This document shows positions 47,239 to 55,222 of a stretch of DNA of 64,000 bases, piece by piece; within the stretch, counting starts at the first letter, position 1; every line of letters begins with the position of its first letter. Origin of the DNA: Saccharopolyspora indica (GTDB lineage Bacteria; Actinomycetota; Actinomycetes; Mycobacteriales; Pseudonocardiaceae); assembly GCF_027853965.1 (NCBI RefSeq), contig NZ_JAQGLB010000009.1, forward strand, positions 186,001 through 250,000, written 5' to 3'. The position numbers and the translations under genes are program-made. The notes under the pieces are model-generated. The model ran no database searches, was not told where the DNA came from, and saw nothing but the letters and a program-made list of their open reading frames with translations.

Positions 47239-47282
47239 CCGGCAGCGACCTGGGATGTCGGGGTGTTCCGGGTCGCTGCCGG
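47239..47282 (-). terminator. Hairpin at the end of the sulfate operon
   Basis: Perfect 12-bp arms CCGGCAGCGACC (47239-47250) and GGTCGCTGCCGG (47271-47282) with a 20-base loop, 157 bases past the last operon stop. No T-run. The rest of the gap 47208-47438 shows no gene. Confidence 0.5.
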
Positions 47283-47438
47283 TCATCGTGTACCCAGCTG
47301 GTGGACACGAGCGCCATCATGCCCCGGACGTTGCTCACCCGACCCGAGTTGTCGTCTTTTGCTCAACCGCACGTCTTTTCGGGCGAACCCGCTCCCCCGG
47401 AGGAGTGGCCGAGCTCGGGCGTGCTGGGGACGACCGGG

Positions 47439-48191
47439 TCACAGGGCGACGGGCAGGTGCGCTGCTCCGAGGGTTTCGGCGTGGCGGGTGGTGATCAGGT
47501 CCGCCAGGTTCTCGTCGTCGGCCATCGGGGCTGCGATCAGGGGATCGCGGGCGTGGGCGCGGGCTTGGGCGGTGATGCGGTCCGGGAGGAGGCCGGGGGC
47601 CAGGAACCAGGAGGCGACCGCGATCCGCCGGGCGCCGCGGGTTCGGAGGTGCTCGATCGCCGCCGGGACCGCCGGTTCGGCCGCCGCCGCGAAGGTCGCG
47701 ACCGCTCCTGCCCAGGACGTTCTCGCCTGCCAGCGCTCGGCGACGTCGGCGACCAGCTGGTTGGCCGGGGCGTGCGAGGAGCCCGCACCGGCCAGCAGGA
47801 CGCCGAGTTCCGGGTCGTCGGGATCCGCTCCGGCTTCGAGCAGGCGTCGCCAGGCCGCGGCCTCCAGGCGCTGATCCGGGCCCAGGACGTCGGACACGTG
47901 CACCTGGAGCCTCGGGTGGCGGCGCTGCGCCTCGGCCACGGCCGCCGGGACGTCCACGCGGGCGTGGAACGCGCGGCCGAGCAGGAGCGGGACGACCACG
48001 GCCGCGTCGTGGCCGTCGCCGTGCACCGCGCCGAGCACGTCGCCCAAGCGCGGTGCCGACAGGTCCAGGAACGCCGCGCGCACGTCGAGGTCCGGGCGCT
48101 TCGCGCGCACCACGTCCAGCAGGGCGTGGATGGTCGCGGCCGAGCGCGGGTCGCGGCTGCCGTGGGCGACGGCCACCAGCGGTGCGGTCAT
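47439..48191 (-). CDS. Sirohydrochlorin chelatase family protein
   Basis: A 250-residue two-module CbiX/SirB protein. The N-module starts PLVAVAHGSRDPRS (metal-binding His in AHGSRDP) and contains VVVPLLLGRAFHARVDVPAA (second His); the C-module has VLLAGAGSSHAPAN and RIAVASWFLAPGLLPDRI. It would insert iron into sirohydrochlorin to make siroheme, the cofactor of the sulfite reductase encoded at the front of this operon. ATG 48191 overlaps the cysN stop by four bases (ATGA), so it is coupled. Confidence 0.88.
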   Translation of the reverse strand: MTAPLVAVAHGSRDPRSAATIHALLDVVRAKRPDLDVRAAFLDLSAPRLGDVLGAVHGDGHDAAVVVPLLLGRAFHARVDVPAAVAEAQRRHPRLQVHVSDVLGPDQRLEAAAWRRLLEAGADPDDPELGVLLAGAGSSHAPANQLVADVAERWQARTSWAGAVATFAAAAEPAVPAAIEHLRTRGARRIAVASWFLAPGLLPDRITAQARAHARDPLIAAPMADDENLADLITTRHAETLGAAHLPVAL

Positions 48192-49525
48192 CGCGCCGCG
48201 AACGGTGCCAGCGGCACCCCGATCAGGCCGGCGGCCAGCGTGGTGCCGTCGGCGGGGTCGATCACCAGGAACGAACCGGTGCGGCGGCTGGCCGCGTAGG
48301 CGTCCACCGGCAGCGGCTCCGAGGTGCGCAGCTGCACCCGGCCGATCTCGTTGAGCTGCAGGGAATCCGGTGCATCCACACTGGACAGACGTTGCTCGTC
48401 GAAGCGGGCCGACAGCTCGGTGACGATCGCCTGCGCGGTGCGCGTGCCGTGCTTGACCAGCACCTTCGCACCCGGCTTCAGCGGCTTCTCGGCCAGCCAG
48501 CACACCGTGGCGTCGAGCTCGTCGGTCAGCTGCGGGGCGGTGTCGGCGGCGGCGATCAGGTCGCCGCGCGAGATGTCGACGTCGTCCTCCAGCAGCAGGG
48601 TGATCGAGTGCCCGGCGGCGGCGCGCGGCTTCGGGCCGTTCGGGGTGTCCACCTTGGACACCCGGGTGCGCACTCCGGCGGGCAGCACGACGACCTCGTC
48701 GCCCTCGGCGACGACACCCGCCGCCACCTGGCCCGCGTAGCCGCGGTAGTCCGGGTGCTCGGCGGTGCGCGGGCGGATCACGTACTGCACCGGCAGCCGG
48801 AACGGCGCGTCGTGCGGGTCCGGTGCGACCGGGACGCGCTCCAGGTGCTCCAGCAGCGACGGGCCCTCGTACCACGGCGTGTTCGCCGAGTGCTCCACCA
48901 CGTTGTCGCCGAGCAGCGCCGACACCGGGATGGTCACCACGGCGTCGTCGGAGTAGCCCAGCGCGCGGGCGTGCTCGGCGAACTCGGCGGCGATGCGGGT
49001 GAACACCGACTCGTCGAAGTCGACCATGTCGATCTTGTTCACCGCCAGCACCAGCTGCGGCACGCCCAGCAGCGCCAGCACCGCCGCGTGCCGCCGGGTC
49101 TGCTCGACGACGCCGTTGCGCGCGTCCACCAGCAGCACCGCCAGCTGCGCGGTCGAAGCGCCGGTGACGGTGTTGCGGGTGTACTGGACGTGGCCGGGCG
49201 TGTCGGCCAGCACGAAGGAGCGCTTCGGGGTGGCGAAGTAGCGGTAGGCCACGTCGATGGTGATGCCCTGCTCGCGCTCCGCGCGCAGCCCGTCGACCAG
49301 CAGCGACAGGTCCGGCGTGGCCAGGCCGCGGTCGGCGCTGGCGCGGTGCACGGCGTCGAGCTGGTCGGCCAGCACCGACTTGGTGTCGTGCAGCAGCCGC
49401 CCGACCAGGGTGCTCTTGCCGTCGTCGACGGAACCGGCGGTGGCCAGCCGGAGCAGATCGGTCTGCACCGGCAGCGTCACCTCGGTGCCGCTGTCCGGCG
49501 CGGTGCGGGTCGTGGTCTCGGTCAT
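48188..49525 (-). CDS. cysN: Sulfate adenylyltransferase subunit 1 (GTPase)
   Basis: A 445-residue EF-Tu-like GTPase that drives ATP sulfurylase. G1 is GSVDDGKSTLVGRL, G2 region EREQGITIDVAYRYF, G3 DTPGHVQYTRN, G4 NKIDM. There is no fused APS kinase domain at the C-terminus, unlike mycobacterial CysNC, in keeping with a direct APS reductase route here. Start ATG 49525 follows AGGAACGGG; an in-frame extension upstream lies inside a hairpin and is rejected. The 127-bp gap to cysD contains a 44-bp palindrome. Confidence 0.96.
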   Translation of the reverse strand: MTETTTRTAPDSGTEVTLPVQTDLLRLATAGSVDDGKSTLVGRLLHDTKSVLADQLDAVHRASADRGLATPDLSLLVDGLRAEREQGITIDVAYRYFATPKRSFVLADTPGHVQYTRNTVTGASTAQLAVLLVDARNGVVEQTRRHAAVLALLGVPQLVLAVNKIDMVDFDESVFTRIAAEFAEHARALGYSDDAVVTIPVSALLGDNVVEHSANTPWYEGPSLLEHLERVPVAPDPHDAPFRLPVQYVIRPRTAEHPDYRGYAGQVAAGVVAEGDEVVVLPAGVRTRVSKVDTPNGPKPRAAAGHSITLLLEDDVDISRGDLIAAADTAPQLTDELDATVCWLAEKPLKPGAKVLVKHGTRTAQAIVTELSARFDEQRLSSVDAPDSLQLNEIGRVQLRTSEPLPVDAYAASRRTGSFLVIDPADGTTLAAGLIGVPLAPFAAR

Positions 49526-49567
49526 GGGGAACCCGTTCCTGGTGGTTCGGCTTGGGGAGGTGGGGGC

Positions 49568-49611
49568 CCGTGAGCGTTTTGTGGTGCTATAGCCCCACAA
49601 AACGCTCACGG
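49568..49611. repeat. 44-bp palindromic hairpin element, copy 2, inside cysD-cysN gap
   Basis: A 17-bp perfect stem CCGTGAGCGTTTTGTGG (49568-49584) with complement 49595-49611 and loop TGCTATAGCC. Same architecture as 35549-35592. Here it sits between two genes of one operon, where it could partly terminate or stabilise message ends. Confidence 0.85.
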
Positions 49612-49652
49612 CAACAATCACGGCCTAACGTCGTAGGACGACCTTGCGCGGC

Positions 49653-50591
49653 TCAGAAGTAGCCTTCGCGCTTGCGGTCTTCCATCGCCGCTTCCGAGAT
49701 CCGGTCGTCCGCGCGGGTCGCGCCGCGCTCGGTGAGGCGGCTGGCCGCCACCTCGGCGATCACGTCGTCCACCGTGTACGCCTCGGACTCCACCGCGCCG
49801 GTGCAGGAACCGTCGCCGACCGTGCGGTACCGGACCGTCTTCAGCGCGGGCACCTCGCCCTCGCGCGGGCCGCCCCACGGACCGGAGGTCAGCCACATGC
49901 CGTCGCGCTGGTACACCTCGCGGCGGTGCGCGTAGTAGATGTCCGGGAGCTCGATCTTCTCCCGCTGGATGTAGCGCCAGATGTCCAGCTCGGTCCAGTT
50001 CGACAGCGGGAACACCCGCACGTGCTCGCCGGGCCGGTGCCTGCCGTTGTAGAGGTTCCACAGCTCGGGGCGCTGGCGGCGCGGGTCCCACTGGCCGAAC
50101 GCGTTGCGCAGGCTGAAGATCCGCTCCTTGGCGCGCGCCCGCTCCTCGTCGCGGCGGCCGCCGCCGAACACCGCGTCGAACCGGTTGTCGCCGATCGCGT
50201 CCAGCAGCGGCGTGGTCTGCAGCGGGTTGCGGGTGCCGTCCGGGCGCTCCTGCAGCCGTCCGTCGTCGAGGTAGTCCTGCACCGAGGCGACCACCAGGCG
50301 CAGGTCGTGCTTGCTCGCGATCTCGTCGCGGAAGGCCAGCACCTCCGGGAAGTTGTGCCCGGTGTCGACGTGCAGCAGCGGGAACGGCACCGGTGCCGGC
50401 CGGAACGCCTTGAGCGCCAGGTGCACCAGCACCGTGGAGTCCTTGCCCCCGGAGAACAGGATCACCGGCCGGTCGAACTCCCCGGCGACCTCGCGGAAGA
50501 TGTGGATCGCCTCGGACTCCAGCGCGTCCAGGTTGTCCGCCTGCGGCGGCGCGTCACCCGGCAGCTCGACCTCGGCATCGATCGCGGTCAT
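49653..50591 (-). CDS. cysD: Sulfate adenylyltransferase subunit 2
   Basis: A 312-residue PP-loop ATPase, the catalytic ATP sulfurylase subunit making APS from sulfate and ATP. The PP-loop is VILFSGGKDSTVLVHLALKAF (about residues 44-64), followed by HVDTGHNFPEVLAFRDEI; C-terminal block TVGDGSCTGAVESEA is conserved. Works as a heterodimer with CysN. Start ATG 50591 overlaps the stop of a 23-codon ORF by four bases and has GAGAGGCGG before it. Confidence 0.97.
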   Translation of the reverse strand: MTAIDAEVELPGDAPPQADNLDALESEAIHIFREVAGEFDRPVILFSGGKDSTVLVHLALKAFRPAPVPFPLLHVDTGHNFPEVLAFRDEIASKHDLRLVVASVQDYLDDGRLQERPDGTRNPLQTTPLLDAIGDNRFDAVFGGGRRDEERARAKERIFSLRNAFGQWDPRRQRPELWNLYNGRHRPGEHVRVFPLSNWTELDIWRYIQREKIELPDIYYAHRREVYQRDGMWLTSGPWGGPREGEVPALKTVRYRTVGDGSCTGAVESEAYTVDDVIAEVAASRLTERGATRADDRISEAAMEDRKREGYF

Positions 50592-50659
50592 GCTGTCCGC
50601 CTCTCCGTGATTTCAGTGGTGGTTGCGCGCGGCGCATCGCAGAACGAGTTGATGTACAT
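50588..50659 (-). CDS. Short coupling ORF between cysH and cysD (23 aa)
   Basis: ATG 50659, five bases after the cysH stop, opens a 23-codon frame (starts MYINSFCDAPRATT) whose TGA overlaps the cysD start as ATGA. The geometry means ribosomes leaving cysH could translate it and reinitiate at cysD. It has one cysteine codon, at position 7. It may be a real bridging peptide, a regulatory uORF or chance; no homology is known to me. Confidence 0.45.
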   Translation of the reverse strand: MYINSFCDAPRATTTEITERRTA

Positions 50660-50664
50660 GCTGT

Positions 50665-51384
50665 TCAGCCGTGCAGGCCGCACTCGGTCTTGGCGCTGCC
50701 CGCCCAGCGGCCGCTGCGCGGGTCCGCGCCCGGCGCGGGCTTGGCCGTGCACGGCTGGCAGCCGATCGACGGGTATCCGGCCGACACCAGCGGGTTCACC
50801 AGCACGCCGTGCTCGTCGATGTAGCGCTGCATGTCCGCGTCCGACCAGGCCGCCAGCGGGTTGATCTTGACCAGCCCGTTGCGCTCGTCCCAGGTGACGA
50901 CCGGGGTGTTCGCGCGGGTCGGGGCCTCCACCCGCCGCACGCCGGTCACCCACGCCTCGTAGCGGGCCAGGGTGTTGCGCAGCGGCACCACCTTGCGCAG
51001 GAAGCAGCAGCGGTTCGGGTCCCGCTCGTGCAGCCGCGGGCCTTCGGCGGCGTCCTGCTCGGCGACGGTCCGCTCGGGGAGCGCGTCGACGATGGTGACG
51101 TCGTAGACCTGCGCCACGGCGTCGCGGGTGCCGATGGTCTCGGCGAAGTGGTAGCCGGTCTCCAGGAACAGCACGTCCACGCCGGGCTTGGCCTTGGCGG
51201 CCAGGTCGACCAGCACCGCGTCCTGCATGTTCGAGGCGACGATCAGGCTGTCGCCGAAGTTCTCCGCGGCCCAGCGCAGGGCCTCCTCCGCGCTGGCCTC
51301 GGCCAGTTCGGCGGCGTCGACGAGAGCGCGCAGCTCGTCGTCGCCGCGCCGGGTGCCGATGTTCGTGGTGGTGTCGGCGGTCAT
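50665..51384 (-). CDS. cysH: Adenylylsulfate reductase (4Fe-4S type)
   Basis: A 239-residue PP-loop reductase giving sulfite from APS with thioredoxin. Blocks: FGDSLIVASNMQDAVLVDL, FLETGYHFAETI, the iron-sulfur cysteines in RCCFLRK and GCQPCT, and the redox Cys of ECGLHG at the C-terminus. The CC...C-x-x-C set marks the APS- rather than PAPS-using class, which agrees with the absence of a CysC kinase. ATG 51384 overlaps the stop of the zinc-ribbon gene by four bases. Confidence 0.95.
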   Translation of the reverse strand: MTADTTTNIGTRRGDDELRALVDAAELAEASAEEALRWAAENFGDSLIVASNMQDAVLVDLAAKAKPGVDVLFLETGYHFAETIGTRDAVAQVYDVTIVDALPERTVAEQDAAEGPRLHERDPNRCCFLRKVVPLRNTLARYEAWVTGVRRVEAPTRANTPVVTWDERNGLVKINPLAAWSDADMQRYIDEHGVLVNPLVSAGYPSIGCQPCTAKPAPGADPRSGRWAGSAKTECGLHG

Positions 51385-51536
51385 CGTTGTCCGTTCCCTC
51401 CCGTGGCAAGCCCGACGAGCCGCACCGTGAAGACCCGCTGGCACGACTCGCACTTCCACGCCCCGGCCGGTTCGGCCTCGGGCGTCAGGTCCTCGTCTCC
51501 GCAGTACGGGCAGTAGAACGGCGTCGCCCGGCTCAC
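51381..51536 (-). CDS. Zinc-ribbon peptide (51 aa) between sir and cysH
   Basis: A 51-residue protein, VSRATPFYCPYCGDEDLTPE at its start and then WKCESCQRVF. The two C-x-x-C knuckles (CPYC, CESC) 18 residues apart make a classical zinc ribbon or rubredoxin-like site. GTG 51536 overlaps the sir stop (GTGA) and its own stop overlaps cysH ATG (ATGA), so it is locked into the operon. Role unknown; it could help the iron-sulfur enzymes on either side. Confidence 0.85.
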   Translation of the reverse strand: MSRATPFYCPYCGDEDLTPEAEPAGAWKCESCQRVFTVRLVGLATGGNGQR

Positions 51537-53230
51537 TTGAGGTCGTCCTCGTCGGCCCTGGCGACCCACTGCGCGAAGCGCTCGCCTGCGCCGCGCTGCG
51601 CCAGGTAGTTCCTGACCAGGCGCTCCACGTAGTCGCCGAGCGCGGCCGAGGTGACCTTGTGGCCGCGGATCTTGCGGCCGAAGCCGGCGTCGACGCCGAG
51701 CCCGCCGCCCAGGTGCACCTGGAAGCCCTCCACCTGGTTGCCGTCGGCGTCGGGCACCAGCTGGCCCTTCAAGCCGATGTCGGCGACCTGGGTGCGGGCG
51801 CAGGCGTTCGGGCAGCCGTTGAGGTTGATCGTCACCGGATCTGCGATGTCGCCCTGGATGTCGGCCAGCCGCTTCTCCAGGTCGTGGACCAGGGCGATCG
51901 CCCGCTCCTTGGTCTCCACGATGGCCAGCTTGCAGAACTCGATGCCGGTGCAGGCGATCACGTTGCGCCGCCACGGCGACGGATCGGCCTGCAGCCCCAG
52001 CCGGCCCAGATCCGCGACCAGACCGTCCACTTCGGACTGCGCGACGTCCAGCACGAGCAGGTTCTGCTCCACGGTGGTGCGCACCCGCCGCGAGCCGACG
52101 CGCTCGGCGGCCTTGGCCACCTCCACCAGCGTCGAACCGCTGACCCGCCCGGCCTGCGACTTCGCGCCGACGTAGAAGTTGCCGTCGACCTGCGGGTGCA
52201 CGCCGATGTGGTCGCGGTACCCGGTCGGCGTCTCCGGCGCCGGGCCGTCGATCAGCTTGCGGCCCAGGTACTCGTCCTCCAGCACCTGCCGGAACTTCTC
52301 CGGACCCCAGTCGCCGACCAGGAACTTCAGCCGCGCCCGGTGCCGCAGCCGCCGGTAGCCGTAGTCGCGGAAGATCTCCACCACCGCGCGCCACACCTCG
52401 GCGGCCTCGCCCAGCGGCACCCAGGCGCCCAGCCGCACGGCCAGCTTCGGGTTGGTGGACAGGCCGCCGCCGACCCACAGGTCGAAACCGGGGCCGTGCT
52501 CCGGGTGCACCACGCCGACCAGCGAGATGTCGTTGATCTCCGGCACGGTGTCCCAGCGCGGCGAACCGCTGATCGCGGTCTTGAACTTGCGCGGCAGGTT
52601 CGACAGCGACCGGTCGCCGATGTACTTCTCGGCGATCTCGGCGATCGCCGGGGTGGCGTCGACGATCTCGTCGGCGGCGATCCCGGCCACCGGCGAGCCG
52701 AGCACCACGCGCGGGCAGTCGCCGCAGGCCTCGGTGGTGGACAGCCCGACGTCCTCCAGCTTCTGCCAGATCGTCGGCACGTCCTCCACCCGCACCCAGT
52801 GCAGCTGGATGTTCTGCCGGTCGGTGATGTCGGCGGTGTCGCGCGCGTAGGTCTGCGAGATCTCACCGATGGTGCGCAGCTGCTCGGTGGTCAGCGCCCC
52901 GCCGTCCACGCGCACCCGCAGCATGAAGTAGCGGTCGTCGAGCTCCTCGGGCTCGATCGTGCCGGTGCGCGCGCCCGGGATGCCCGGCGCGCGCTGGGTG
53001 TACAGGCCCCACCACCGGAACCTGCCGCGCAGGTCGGCCGGGTCGATCGAGTCGAAGCCGCCGTGGGCGTAGATCGTCTCGATGCGCTGCCGGACGTTGA
53101 GCGGGTTGTCGTCCTTCTTGGAGCGCTCGTTGGGGTTCAGCGGCTCGCGGTAGCCGAGCGCCCACTGACCTTCACCGCGAGTCTTGCGCTTGCGGGCGGG
53201 CCGGGTGGCAGCTTCCGTCGGGGGGACCAT
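51533..53230 (-). CDS. sir: Ferredoxin-type sulfite (nitrite) reductase
   Basis: A 565-residue siroheme/4Fe-4S enzyme reducing sulfite to sulfide. Two ferredoxin-like half-domains: DRQNIQLHWVRVEDVP with EACGDCPRVVLGSPVAG in the first half, and the cluster ligands in ACTGIEFCKLAIVETK and NLNGCPNACAR in the second. The mycobacterial homologue is called NirA but reduces sulfite. Operon context (cysH, cysD, cysN, chelatase) settles sulfite as substrate. ATG 53230; a leader peptide gene lies 104 bases upstream. Confidence 0.96.
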   Translation of the reverse strand: MVPPTEAATRPARKRKTRGEGQWALGYREPLNPNERSKKDDNPLNVRQRIETIYAHGGFDSIDPADLRGRFRWWGLYTQRAPGIPGARTGTIEPEELDDRYFMLRVRVDGGALTTEQLRTIGEISQTYARDTADITDRQNIQLHWVRVEDVPTIWQKLEDVGLSTTEACGDCPRVVLGSPVAGIAADEIVDATPAIAEIAEKYIGDRSLSNLPRKFKTAISGSPRWDTVPEINDISLVGVVHPEHGPGFDLWVGGGLSTNPKLAVRLGAWVPLGEAAEVWRAVVEIFRDYGYRRLRHRARLKFLVGDWGPEKFRQVLEDEYLGRKLIDGPAPETPTGYRDHIGVHPQVDGNFYVGAKSQAGRVSGSTLVEVAKAAERVGSRRVRTTVEQNLLVLDVAQSEVDGLVADLGRLGLQADPSPWRRNVIACTGIEFCKLAIVETKERAIALVHDLEKRLADIQGDIADPVTINLNGCPNACARTQVADIGLKGQLVPDADGNQVEGFQVHLGGGLGVDAGFGRKIRGHKVTSAALGDYVERLVRNYLAQRGAGERFAQWVARADEDDLK

Positions 53231-53334
53231 GTCCGACCTCCGGGATTCCTGGCGCGGCGGCGCCGCGTGTCATCCGGTGACGGATCGCACTGCCCGGCGC
53301 CCCGGCGCCGACTGGACAGTGCAGCAGCGCGGGA

Positions 53335-53427
53335 TCAATCCGTGGCGCGGCAGAGCGCGCTGGAGACCCGCCGCAGGTCCACGTAGCGGCGGGCGACCAG
53401 CAGAAGCCTCGGCAGTGTTGCGCCCAT
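53335..53427 (-). CDS. Cysteine-pathway leader peptide (30 aa)
   Basis: ATG 53427 opens a 30-codon frame ending ARRYVDLRRVSSALCRATD, which holds the VDLxRVxSALC consensus of the short leader peptides found before cys and ssu operons in Streptomyces and relatives. The cysteine codon is fifth from the end. No ribosome site is visible, as often in these leaders. Between it and sir (53231-53334) GC-rich inverted repeats occur (CGGCGCC-C-CGGCGCCG; CACTG with CAGTG), enough for attenuation or ribosome-stalling control. Confidence 0.82.
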   Translation of the reverse strand: MGATLPRLLLVARRYVDLRRVSSALCRATD

Positions 53428-53493
53428 GTGAAGGAGCGTGCCACGGGCCCACCGGTCGGTCCAGGGCCATCCGAATGGTGAGACAGTGGTGCT

Positions 53494-54723
53494 GTGCCTG
53501 CTCAACTGCCCACCGGCGAACCCGCGCCCGCCGACGGAGCCCTGCCGCCCGAGGCCCTGACCGGACTCGGTTCGCGGCCGTTCGGGGTGTACGTCCACGT
53601 GCCGTTCTGCGCGACCCGCTGCGGGTATTGCGACTTCAACACCTACACCGCCGATGAGCTGGGTTCATCGGCGAGCTTCGGCAGCTGGCTGGACGGTGTG
53701 CGGGCCGAGCTGGAGCTGGGTGCGCGGGTCCTGTCGGCGGAGGGCGCGCTGGTGCCCGCGGCGCAGTCGGTGTTCGTCGGCGGAGGCACCCCGTCGCTGC
53801 TCGGCGCGCAGCGCCTGGGCGAGGTCCTGGACGCGATCCGCGACACCTTCGGGCTCGCGGATGCGGCGGAAGTCACCACCGAGTCCAACCCGGAGTCGAC
53901 CTCACCGGAGTTCTTCGCCACCATTCGCACGGCCGGTTACACGCGCGTTTCGCTCGGCATGCAGTCGGCCGCCGAGCACGTGCTGCGGATCCTGGAGCGC
54001 CGGCACACGCCGGGACGCGCGGTGGCGGCGGCCCGCGAGGCGCGCGCGGCCGGTTTCGAGCACGTCAACCTCGACCTGATCTACGGCACGCCGGGGGAGA
54101 CCGACGACGACCTGCGCCGCTCGCTGGACGCGGTGCTGAGCACCGGCGTGGACCACGTCTCGGCGTACGCGCTGATCGTGGAGGACGGCACCGCGATGGC
54201 CCGCAAGGTCCGCCGCGGCGAACTGCCGATGCCCGACGACGACGTGCTCGCCGACCGCTACGAGCTCATCGACCGGACGCTCGCCGAGGTCGGCCTGCGC
54301 TGGTACGAGGTCTCCAACTGGGCGAGCGACGACGCGGCGGCCTGCCGCCACAACCTCGGCTACTGGCAGGGCGGCGACTGGTGGGGTGCCGGACCGGGCG
54401 CGCACAGCCACGTCGGCGGGGTCCGCTGGTGGAACGTCAAGCACCCGGCCCGCTACGCGGCCCTGCTGGCCGAGGGCAACTCCCCGGCGGCGGGCCGCGA
54501 ACGGCTCAGCGCCGAGGACCAGCGCATCGAGCGGATCATGCTGGAACTCCGCGTGGCAGCAGGACTTCCGGTGACGGCCCTCGGCGAATCCGGTGTCCTG
54601 GCGGCCAAGCAAGCGGTGGCCGACGGACTCCTGGACCGGGAAGCCCTGACCCGGGGCCGCTGCGTCCTCACCGACCGGGGCCGACTGCTCGCCGACGGAG
54701 TCGTTCAGCGCCTCATCGCATGA
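53494..54723 (+). CDS. hemW: Radical SAM heme chaperone HemW
   Basis: A 409-residue radical SAM protein. The cluster motif is VHVPFCATRCGYCDFNTYT (CxxxCxxC about residues 34-41), then GGGTPSLL, TTESNPEST, RVSLGMQSAAEHVLRILERRHTP and NLDLIYGTPGETDDDL. It lacks the extra N-terminal residues of true oxygen-independent coproporphyrinogen oxidase HemN, so heme delivery is the better call. GTG 53494; its start is only 66 bases from the divergent leader peptide. Confidence 0.93.
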   Translation: MPAQLPTGEPAPADGALPPEALTGLGSRPFGVYVHVPFCATRCGYCDFNTYTADELGSSASFGSWLDGVRAELELGARVLSAEGALVPAAQSVFVGGGTPSLLGAQRLGEVLDAIRDTFGLADAAEVTTESNPESTSPEFFATIRTAGYTRVSLGMQSAAEHVLRILERRHTPGRAVAAAREARAAGFEHVNLDLIYGTPGETDDDLRRSLDAVLSTGVDHVSAYALIVEDGTAMARKVRRGELPMPDDDVLADRYELIDRTLAEVGLRWYEVSNWASDDAAACRHNLGYWQGGDWWGAGPGAHSHVGGVRWWNVKHPARYAALLAEGNSPAAGRERLSAEDQRIERIMLELRVAAGLPVTALGESGVLAAKQAVADGLLDREALTRGRCVLTDRGRLLADGVVQRLIA

Positions 54724-55024
54724 CGGGCCGCACGTCCAGGTTCAGGACCCGGGCGTGCAGGACCGTCCGCTGGTGGAGGGCCGCGCGGAGGGCCCGGTGC
54801 AGGCCGTCCTCCAGGAACAGCTCGCCGCGCCAGGCGACCACGTGCGGGAACAGGTCGCCGAAGAAGGTCGAGTCGGGGCTCAGCAGGCGGTCCAGGTGCA
54901 GCACCTTGGTCGTGGTGACCAGCTCCTCCATCCGCACCGGCCGCGGCGGCACCTCGGCCCAGTCCCGCAGGGACATCCGGAGCTCCGGATACGGCCGGCC
55001 CTCGCGGACGTCCTTGAAGATCAC
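54713..55024 (-). CDS. Conserved actinobacterial small protein, unknown
   Basis: A 103-residue protein starting at GTG 55024 with AGGAGG nine bases upstream. Sequence: IFKDVREGRPYPELRMSLRDW, VRMEELVTTTKVLHLDRLLSPDSTFFGDLFPHVVAWRGELFLEDGLHRALRAAL and HARVLNL at the end. The EDGLHRALRAALHQRT stretch recalls the D-G-x-H-R motif of ParB/sulfiredoxin folds. From memory the mycobacterial gene before hrcA (Rv2375, about 105 aa) has this position. It overlaps the hemW 3' end by 11 bp, tail to tail. Gap 55025-55222 has no gene. Confidence 0.8.
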   Translation of the reverse strand: MIFKDVREGRPYPELRMSLRDWAEVPPRPVRMEELVTTTKVLHLDRLLSPDSTFFGDLFPHVVAWRGELFLEDGLHRALRAALHQRTVLHARVLNLDVRPVMR

Positions 55025-55222
55025 GTGCTGGTACCTCCTGGCGAACGGCAGGCGCGCCGCCCGGGACCGCCAGGCGCTCGGCCATCCGGCAGGCTACCCG
55101 TGCCGACCTGCGGCGCTCGGTCCTGGGCGGACAACACCGTAAACTCGTCGGTGTGACCCGGGCCGAGCCTGGGCGCATCGGGCTGGGCAGGTGCTGCTGG
55201 GTGCAGGAGGAGGTGGCGCGGG

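Noticed and set aside
54724..55222. CIRCE operator before hrcA
   Set aside because: No GCACTC-N9-GAGTGC or near match was found.
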